From positions 1-24,915 of IMG/VR virus record IMGVR_UViG_3300030098_000847: a stretch of DNA of 24,915 nt; one strand, written 5' to 3'. The translations under genes were made by a program, and so were the position numbers. The notes below the pieces were generated by a model. It made no database searches and had not been told where the DNA came from. It saw only the letters and a program-made list of their open reading frames with translations. The DNA comes from a virus. This document shows, piece after piece, positions 19,813 through 24,915 of the stretch; position 1 is the stretch's first letter; each line of letters starts with the position of its first letter.

Positions 19813-21102
19813 TTATTGTTCCCCCCCAACCATTTCAAAAATATGCATCTCAGCGTTAGCATCGTACCTAGCTCTAACTATTCCTTCATTAGAACGAAAA
19901 CTGTAAAATCCATCAGGATCTGCTGTCATACGTCCAAAGGCTTTTGTAAGTTCATCCTTGTTTTTTACACCAGTCATATTAAAAAATTGATCTGCTGTAA
20001 TTGGTTTACCTTTAAGTAATGTTTTAGATCCTGTAATTTCTGTTGCATCAACATTTCCAGCAAAAATATTTTTTGTATTTTTAAATTCAGGACTATTTAA
20101 TGTTGCGCTTTTAGCATTGTTAAATGCTCTAAAGGCACTAGTCGCACTTCCAGTAAGAAGTTGATTTTCAGATTCAGCTATTACTCTAGCAGAATAAACT
20201 TGAAAGTCTCTCATAACTCTTGCAGCTACTGCTTGTTTATTTTTATTTACTTTTTTAAGTAAGTTTTGATCAACAACAATAGTATTATCTTCTCTAACTT
20301 GAATAGCAGAATTAGGAACTTCTAAGTCTGTTGCAAATTTTATTTGAGTTTTTAACTCTTGCACTAACAACTGATTAATATTAGGAACAGTATCTTCTAA
20401 CAGTTTAAATTTATCTAGTTTATTTTTTTGTCTTCTAAGAAGTCTAAGAGTTGTAGCGTCAGGTTTAGGTCTTTGTGCTGGATCTCCATCTTCTGCTACA
20501 TCTTTTCTATAGTTCATTATCTCATCATATACAGCTTGACCCTGCTCTACATCTTCAAACGTATTTATAAACTTATTTTTTACTGTTTCAGACACACTAT
20601 ATCTTTTTGGAAGCCTACCTAAAAATGTTCCTAGTATAGTAGATCCAACCCTAGAACCCATAGTTTCAGGTGTCTGTCCTTCTTGTCGTATAGTCGTTTC
20701 TGTATCTTCTGCAAATGCTTGTGCCATTTGTTGACTTTGTGGTAAAGTACTAGTTGTAGATGTCATCTCTTGAGTTGTCTCTTGTGCATCACTTGCATCT
20801 TTTTCTAAACCTTCTAGTAATTTTATAGCTTGATCAGGATTCTTATTACTCATATTATATGCAGCAAAAGCTTCTACGTCTGTGGGTCTACGTCCAAGTT
20901 TTAATTCAGCACCAACTATAAGAGGCTCAAGAACTTGCTTTCTGTTCTGTAGTATCTCATCAGATTGTTGTTTTCTTTTACTTGCTTGTTCTATAACTTT
21001 TAATCCACGTTCAACATCTTTATCAAATTTCTCAAAGGCTTCTTCTCTAAGATCCTCTCTGCGTTGCATTGCAGCACTAAACGCTCTTTTAAAAAATGAC
21101 AT
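19813..21102 (-). CDS. Putative internal virion protein, 429 aa
   Basis: The 429-residue protein starts with a coiled-coil-like charged stretch (about 1-60, RREDLREEAFEKFDKDVERG), followed by a low-complexity Thr/Gln/Ser linker (about 105-135), and a longer mixed C-terminal part. It is directly upstream of the large ejection-protein candidate, with only a 1-nt gap between its stop and the next start, and just 1 nt downstream of the acidic-tail gene. This gene order is like the gp14-gp15-gp16 block of T7-like phages. The final codons end in GGG GGG at a 7-base G run. I do not recognise a family. The virion role is inferred from neighbourhood and composition. Confidence 0.55.
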   Translation of the reverse strand: MSFFKRAFSAAMQRREDLREEAFEKFDKDVERGLKVIEQASKRKQQSDEILQNRKQVLEPLIVGAELKLGRRPTDVEAFAAYNMSNKNPDQAIKLLEGLEKDASDAQETTQEMTSTTSTLPQSQQMAQAFAEDTETTIRQEGQTPETMGSRVGSTILGTFLGRLPKRYSVSETVKNKFINTFEDVEQGQAVYDEIMNYRKDVAEDGDPAQRPKPDATTLRLLRRQKNKLDKFKLLEDTVPNINQLLVQELKTQIKFATDLEVPNSAIQVREDNTIVVDQNLLKKVNKNKQAVAARVMRDFQVYSARVIAESENQLLTGSATSAFRAFNNAKSATLNSPEFKNTKNIFAGNVDATEITGSKTLLKGKPITADQFFNMTGVKNKDELTKAFGRMTADPDGFYSFRSNEGIVRARYDANAEMHIFEMVGGEQ

Positions 21103-21103
21103 A

Positions 21104-21580
21104 TTAAGCCTCCATCAAACCTTTACGCTTTGGTTCTTCTTCTACCTCTTCTTCTACCTCTTCAACTTCTTCTTCTTTACTTTTATTTTTCTCTTCTAAT
21201 CTTTTAATTTTTGCCTCTACAAATTTAGTATCAATCTTTCTAGGTATTTCTAAAATATAATCTACTTCTTCTTTATTACCTATAGCTTGTAGCACTCTAC
21301 CTACTTCAGGTGTCATAAGCAAAGCTACATCATATGTTGTGATACCTCCTGCTACCATATTATTGACTATAGCATCAGCGATACCTTCTATAGGCAATCC
21401 CTCTTCCATACAAAAAACAACTTTCTCATAGTTTTCACCTTTACCCAAAATCTGTATAAAGTAATCAAAAGCTTCTGTAGGAGAGGTTATTTGAGGAGGT
21501 TTTTGCCACTTAGCAGTTCCAAGCTCCTCTGTAAAAGAAGCTCCTGGAATTGGGCCATCACCTAAAAATTCATCTAACAT
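21104..21580 (-). CDS. Putative virion-associated protein with Glu-rich tail, 158 aa
   Basis: The N-terminal half contains IPGASFTEELGTAKWQKPP, a Pro- and Trp-containing stretch of a type I have met at the start of small conserved proteins in the structural clusters of marine phages, then a compact helical domain (TEAFDYFIQILGKGEN to VGRVLQAIG, about 37-101). The C-terminus is a long helix ending in a low-complexity acidic tail, SKEEEVEEVEEEVEEEPKRK. The Glu run is built from short imperfect repeats in the DNA at 21136-21180. A GGAGG site precedes ATG 21580. It could be a small structural or assembly protein with an acidic region that contacts basic partners such as the Lys-rich mini-proteins further down the operon. 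That link is speculation. Confidence 0.55.
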   Translation of the reverse strand: MLDEFLGDGPIPGASFTEELGTAKWQKPPQITSPTEAFDYFIQILGKGENYEKVVFCMEEGLPIEGIADAIVNNMVAGGITTYDVALLMTPEVGRVLQAIGNKEEVDYILEIPRKIDTKFVEAKIKRLEEKNKSKEEEVEEVEEEVEEEPKRKGLMEA

Positions 21581-21597
21581 ACTCTATACCTCCTATA

Positions 21598-21918
21598 CTA
21601 TACTTTAAAAGTTCCAAACTCACCTACTTGAGTGCCTTTTTGTGGATCTATACCATCTGCAACTAACTTTGCTTTTGCAACCATTCTATAAAAATCATAG
21701 ATCTCTTCGCTTGTTTTTGGTTTTACGACTCCTCCAGAACTAGGTTGACCTGGAGTAGGTGATCTTGATACTGTAAAACCTCTTTTAGATAATTCTAAAG
21801 CAGCGTAATCTTGTGGCGTTGCTTTTTTAGCTTTTTTCTTTTTTCCACCTAGCTTTCCAAGGATATTAAATCCTAACCCTATAGCTTGGCTTCCTGTTAA
21901 TCCTAGTGGTAATGCCAT
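21598..21918 (-). CDS. Hypothetical protein, 106 aa, structural region
   Basis: The protein opens with a hydrophobic, Gly-rich helix (LPLGLTGSQAIGLGFNILGK), followed by a Lys patch (GGKKKKAKKA), and then a mixed region with EEIYDFYRMVAKAKLVADG. Small proteins with a Gly-rich amphipathic start and basic patch can be membrane-active or can bind nucleic acid; many podoviral internal proteins have that profile. Its ATG is joined to the stop of the Q/N-rich protein gene by a TAATG junction, so both are translated from one message. I do not recognise a family. It is 17 nt ahead of the next gene with a good ribosome binding site between. Confidence 0.55.
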   Translation of the reverse strand: MALPLGLTGSQAIGLGFNILGKLGGKKKKAKKATPQDYAALELSKRGFTVSRSPTPGQPSSGGVVKPKTSEEIYDFYRMVAKAKLVADGIDPQKGTQVGEFGTFKV

Positions 21919-23702
21919 TATGTTAATCCAAATCCTGTGTTACCTACAAAATTTATAGCACCTTGAACATCAGATGTAAAATCAGATGCAATCATATCAA
22001 GTCCTGCTCCTAGATCTCCACCTATAGAACCTGTGTCTGTAGATGAACTATCCCCAAATAAACCTTTACCAAATTCTCCAGCTAAATCAGACACTACATC
22101 AAGTGCTAAGTTACCTATTTTATCTTGAAACATTGCATTTTCATTTTTCTTATATATAAATGAAGCATATGTAAGTTTTTTGTTAAACTGATCATTATCT
22201 CTAGAAGTAGTTCTTGCCCAAAACTCATTGTCTCTAAACTGTTGCCACATATTGTTTAGTGCAGTCTGACTCATGTTAAATCTATTCATAGTATTCATCT
22301 GATTAGCTGCATTCTGTAGTGCAGTGTTTTGAGTATTTATTTGTCTACGCCAAACAACATTTGACTGATCAATTAAAATACTATTCTTAGTATTAAACTG
22401 CTCTCTTTGATTTTCTAAATTAGCATTAAACTGAGCCATAGTATTCTTTTGACCAGCATTAAATTGTGCTATTGCATTCTGTTGTTGTGCATTAAACTTA
22501 CTTGTCTCATTAAACATAGATGCAAAGAACTGATCATTCTGTTGTTCGTTACGAGCGTTAAACTGTCTGGCTGAGTTTACTGCTGCTTGGTCATTGAATA
22601 TAGCTTGTACTCTTTGTTGTGAGTTTAATACGTTTGCTTGTTGTTGATTATTTAAATTAGCTAAATCTAATTGTAATGTTTGTTGTGCATTTAATACTTC
22701 TGCTTGTTGTCTGTTGTTTAGATTAGCTTGTTGAAATCTAGCAAATGTCTGAGCATCAGCAGCAGCTATTGGTGTAGCAGCTTCCATAGCAGCCTGTAGT
22801 ATAGATGCTCCTGCCATACTTGATGCACCCATACCTCTTGCAGCTAACCTTTGTTCTGCCAATCGTATCGATGGTGCAGCCCATGATGGTATCTCACCAC
22901 CTTCAAACTGAGAAGTTAAAGTAGCTAATTGACCTTGAACTGTAGACTCTGGTGCTACTTGTTCTTCTTGTGCTGTTACTAAATCTCTAAGATCTGTTTG
23001 AGTTGCTGCTGTTATTTGCTGTTGTTGTACTTGAGGTAATGAAGTAGTAGCAGTCATAGTAGCAGCTTGAGTTTTAGGTGCTACTGTTCCTGTTTGCGTT
23101 GTTTGAACAGTTGAGACAGGTGCTTGAATACCTCTAGGATCTACCTGATATCTAGCAGGGTCCATTAACTCTTCAGGTTTTACCTGTTGTAGTACAGGTT
23201 TAAATTCAGTACCTCCTGTAGTAGGCATTTCTCTTAGTTCATTTGCCTTACTACCAAACATATCGTAATGTTGTTTACCTGAAGCAAATTCTCCTCTAGA
23301 TACAGCAGCAGCAACATCTGGATTATTTAATAAATATGTTCTTTCATCAAATGTACCTTGATCTAATCTAGGAGCAGTAAATTGTTGTCTCATTACTCCT
23401 TGAGTAGTTTGTTGACCAAATGGATCTACATCACCTGCTCTAGTTCCTTGTGCAGATAGAAATGCTTCTGAACGACTAGGATCATCAAATGCACCTAAAA
23501 ATCCTACATCTCTAGCATCTTGTCTACCTTGCAAATTAGTTAAAGCAGATTGTAATTGCGCTGTATTTCCTTGAGTATTTAGATCTCTTAACTGTTGTGC
23601 AGTAAGATTTAAATCACCACCTAATAAATCTTCTCTAATGTTACCAGTGTCATCTAGAAAAGGTTGTAGTGTTTTTTCAAACTCCTCTGCTGTAGCCATC
23701 AT
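21918..23702 (-). CDS. Q/N-rich, repeat-containing putative virion protein with NPDV module, 594 aa
   Basis: Three parts can be seen. Residues 118-157 hold an NPDV module (YLLNNPDVAAAVSRGEF, then HYDMFG), like repeats in large secreted alphaproteobacterial proteins. Residues about 160-260 are a Thr/Gln/Pro-rich linker. Residues about 300-510 are a long Gln/Asn-rich coiled coil with repeated QFNA, NNRQQA and LNAQQ units (for example KFNAQQQNAIAQFNAGQKN), a pattern seen in phage tail or internal proteins with long rod-like shapes. The C-terminal 60 residues are Gly/Ser-rich with short hydrophobic stretches. The gene is next to a second one with the same module. GGAGAAT precedes ATGATG at 23702; the second ATG is equally possible. 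The structural role is inferred. Confidence 0.55.
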   Translation of the reverse strand: MMATAEEFEKTLQPFLDDTGNIREDLLGGDLNLTAQQLRDLNTQGNTAQLQSALTNLQGRQDARDVGFLGAFDDPSRSEAFLSAQGTRAGDVDPFGQQTTQGVMRQQFTAPRLDQGTFDERTYLLNNPDVAAAVSRGEFASGKQHYDMFGSKANELREMPTTGGTEFKPVLQQVKPEELMDPARYQVDPRGIQAPVSTVQTTQTGTVAPKTQAATMTATTSLPQVQQQQITAATQTDLRDLVTAQEEQVAPESTVQGQLATLTSQFEGGEIPSWAAPSIRLAEQRLAARGMGASSMAGASILQAAMEAATPIAAADAQTFARFQQANLNNRQQAEVLNAQQTLQLDLANLNNQQQANVLNSQQRVQAIFNDQAAVNSARQFNARNEQQNDQFFASMFNETSKFNAQQQNAIAQFNAGQKNTMAQFNANLENQREQFNTKNSILIDQSNVVWRRQINTQNTALQNAANQMNTMNRFNMSQTALNNMWQQFRDNEFWARTTSRDNDQFNKKLTYASFIYKKNENAMFQDKIGNLALDVVSDLAGEFGKGLFGDSSSTDTGSIGGDLGAGLDMIASDFTSDVQGAINFVGNTGFGLT

Positions 23703-23711
23703 ATTCTCCTA

Positions 23712-24827
23712 TTAAACTGGACTTCTGGTAGGTCCAAAACCAATTTGATCTCTAGGATCTACTGCAACAGGACCAGTTGGACCCATCATACCACCACCTT
23801 GAGGAGCAAAACTTCTAAGGTTCTGTCCTGCTATCTGTGCTGCCTGAGTTGCCTGTTGTGCTTGTGGCATCACTGGTGGTTGTTGTGTTTGTGGTGGTGG
23901 ACCCATCATACCTAGCTGTCTTTGTTGTGCCTGTTGCTCTGCTATTCTATTTGTTTGTTGACCTACAGTTCTTAGTTGATCTTCTAACTCATCTCTAGTA
24001 GTCATACCAATCTCTCGACCTTGCGCTCTTTGTCCTTCAGCCCTAGTTTGATATGCTCTTGATGCTTTTTCAAAAGCACTTAGATCCCCTGTTAAAGTTC
24101 CTAGATCTTTACCTAATCCAGTAACTCCTGTTTGTATACCTTGCTGACCTTGACCTAAAGCCATCTGACCACCAAATAATGTTTGTGGTTGTTTGTCATC
24201 AGGAACACCTATAGCTTGACCTATTGTTGATTGACCTTCACCTAATGCTTGTTGTCCTGCCATTAGTCCTGCCTGACCTGCTCCTAGTTGCTGTCCTAAT
24301 TGTGCCTGACCTGCACCTAGAGTTGCCTGACCTTCAAATAATGTAGCAGGTTGTACTGCTTCTCCTGTATCTGGATCAACTGCTGCCTGACCTATTGCCT
24401 GTTGAGTGGCTTGTTGTGCTGCCATTAACCCTGTCGGTTGTTGAGCATATATACCTGTTGCTTCTTGGGTTATATTACCTTCTTCATCTCTAAGTTCAGG
24501 AACACCTATAAAACCTTGAATACGACTATAATCTACTTCTGGTCCTACTTGAGTAATATTAGTGGTGCTACCTCCACCTCCTTGTGTAGCTCTAATTTTT
24601 GCTAAATCACCAGCAGAAAGATTCATTGTTCTAGTCTCTGGTTCTGGTTCTACTGGAACTTCAGGTGCTAAAGCTCTTCCCTCTGCCTGACCAAAGATTC
24701 TATAATGTTCTGCTCCTGATGAAATAGTACCTGCTTCAACAGCAGCTTTAACATCTGGATTAGCATCTAAATAATTTTTTTCTGCAATAAGTTCATTTAA
24801 AGTTGGATTTCCAAATTGATCTGGCAT
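23712..24827 (-). CDS. Gly/Gln-rich repeat protein with N-terminal NPDV module, 371 aa
   Basis: Residues 17-52 carry the same module as the neighbour (NYLDANPDVKAAVEAG, then HYRIFGQAEGR). The middle, about residues 140-250, is made of seven-residue-like units built on GQ and LG (QATLGAGQAQLGQQLGAGQ, then QTLFGGQMALGQGQQ), giving a very low-complexity, flexible or collagen-like segment. Residues 250-300 look coiled-coil, and the end is Pro/Gln/Gly-rich (MMGPPPQTQQPP). A GGAG site stands before ATG 24827. Such composition suits a virion surface or internal fibre. The module could bind carbohydrate or wall, by analogy with the bacterial proteins that carry it, but this is unproven. No known phage family is recognised. 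Confidence 0.55.
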   Translation of the reverse strand: MPDQFGNPTLNELIAEKNYLDANPDVKAAVEAGTISSGAEHYRIFGQAEGRALAPEVPVEPEPETRTMNLSAGDLAKIRATQGGGGSTTNITQVGPEVDYSRIQGFIGVPELRDEEGNITQEATGIYAQQPTGLMAAQQATQQAIGQAAVDPDTGEAVQPATLFEGQATLGAGQAQLGQQLGAGQAGLMAGQQALGEGQSTIGQAIGVPDDKQPQTLFGGQMALGQGQQGIQTGVTGLGKDLGTLTGDLSAFEKASRAYQTRAEGQRAQGREIGMTTRDELEDQLRTVGQQTNRIAEQQAQQRQLGMMGPPPQTQQPPVMPQAQQATQAAQIAGQNLRSFAPQGGGMMGPTGPVAVDPRDQIGFGPTRSPV

Positions 24828-24839
24828 CTCACTTACTCC

Positions 24840-24915
24840 TTATAGTGTCGCGTTACAAGCATCTAGAGCATCCCATACTCTCTTAGCATGGGCAGCATTA
24901 TCAAATGCTACAGTC
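24840..24915 (-). CDS. C-terminal end of an unknown gene (partial)
   Basis: The - strand frame is open from the window edge to TAA at 24840-24842, giving the last 24 codons or so. The visible piece (FDNAAHAKRVWDALDAC, then NATL) is helical in appearance. A 12-nt gap with a GGAG ribosome binding site leads to the next gene. Too little is seen to name a function; by location it belongs to the structural block that continues to the right. Confidence 0.55.
   Translation of the reverse strand, partial: TVAFDNAAHAKRVWDALDACNATL

Noticed and set aside
22300-22720. Repeated short DNA motif (CATTAAACTG-like) suggestive of a repeat array or CRISPR
   Set aside because: The spacing is irregular and in-frame; it comes from QFNA and LNAQQ coiled-coil repeats in the 594-residue protein.

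Overview
The window looks like part of a lytic, tailed double-stranded DNA phage genome, most likely a short-tailed marine podovirus of the HMO-2011 type (phages of AT-rich marine alphaproteobacteria such as SAR116 or SAR11). The reasons are: a family A DNA polymerase carrying a DnaJ-like CxxCxGxG zinc-finger insert, a stand-alone zinc-finger/Toprim primase, a DnaB-type helicase, a short B12-dependent (class II) ribonucleotide reductase, an endonuclease VII, and a long leftward block of virion-type genes with tiny Lys-rich proteins of the kind seen in marine phages. The sequence is AT-rich by eye and packed almost without gaps. Assignment to a phage type is inference from gene content; no search was run.

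Layout. Positions 1-12327 are all on the + strand and form the DNA replication and nucleotide module: end of a DUF932-like gene, two tiny ORFs, primase, two tiny ORFs (one a 26-residue membrane peptide), DNA methyltransferase, helicase, a promoter with a UUCG hairpin, a SleB-type cell-wall hydrolase, DNA polymerase, a second promoter of the same architecture, a possible ssDNA-binding protein, a Cas4/AddB-like Fe-S nuclease, a Holliday-junction-type endonuclease, a DUF3310 protein, a MazG-like pyrophosphohydrolase, small ORFs, ribonucleotide reductase, endonuclease VII and a membrane-anchored protein. Many genes overlap by exactly 8 nt. The two nucleases could process recombination and replication intermediates and host DNA, while the reductase, MazG-like and DUF3310 proteins would adjust the nucleotide pool.

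Positions 12328-12462 separate two converging transcription units and hold weak hairpins only. Positions 12463-24915 are all on the - strand and read right to left: end of an unknown gene, two repeat-rich putative virion proteins that share an NPDV-type module, three smaller proteins or putative internal virion proteins, a 1237-residue putative ejection protein, a minimal MscS-like membrane protein, a 3-TM holin-like protein, basic and Cys-rich mini-proteins, a conserved unknown, a GH24 lysozyme and five more tiny basic proteins. Lysis genes are therefore interleaved with mini-protein genes downstream of the virion genes.

No capsid, portal, terminase, RNA polymerase, integrase, repressor, tRNA or CRISPR array is visible. 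The missing head genes would be expected beyond the right edge. The most unusual items are the minimal MscS pore-like gene beside the holin, the metallothionein-like Cys-rich mini-protein next to a tandem 15-residue repeat protein, the cluster of seven tiny Lys-rich proteins, and the paired TTGACA-N17 promoters placed at the ends of the helicase and polymerase genes.
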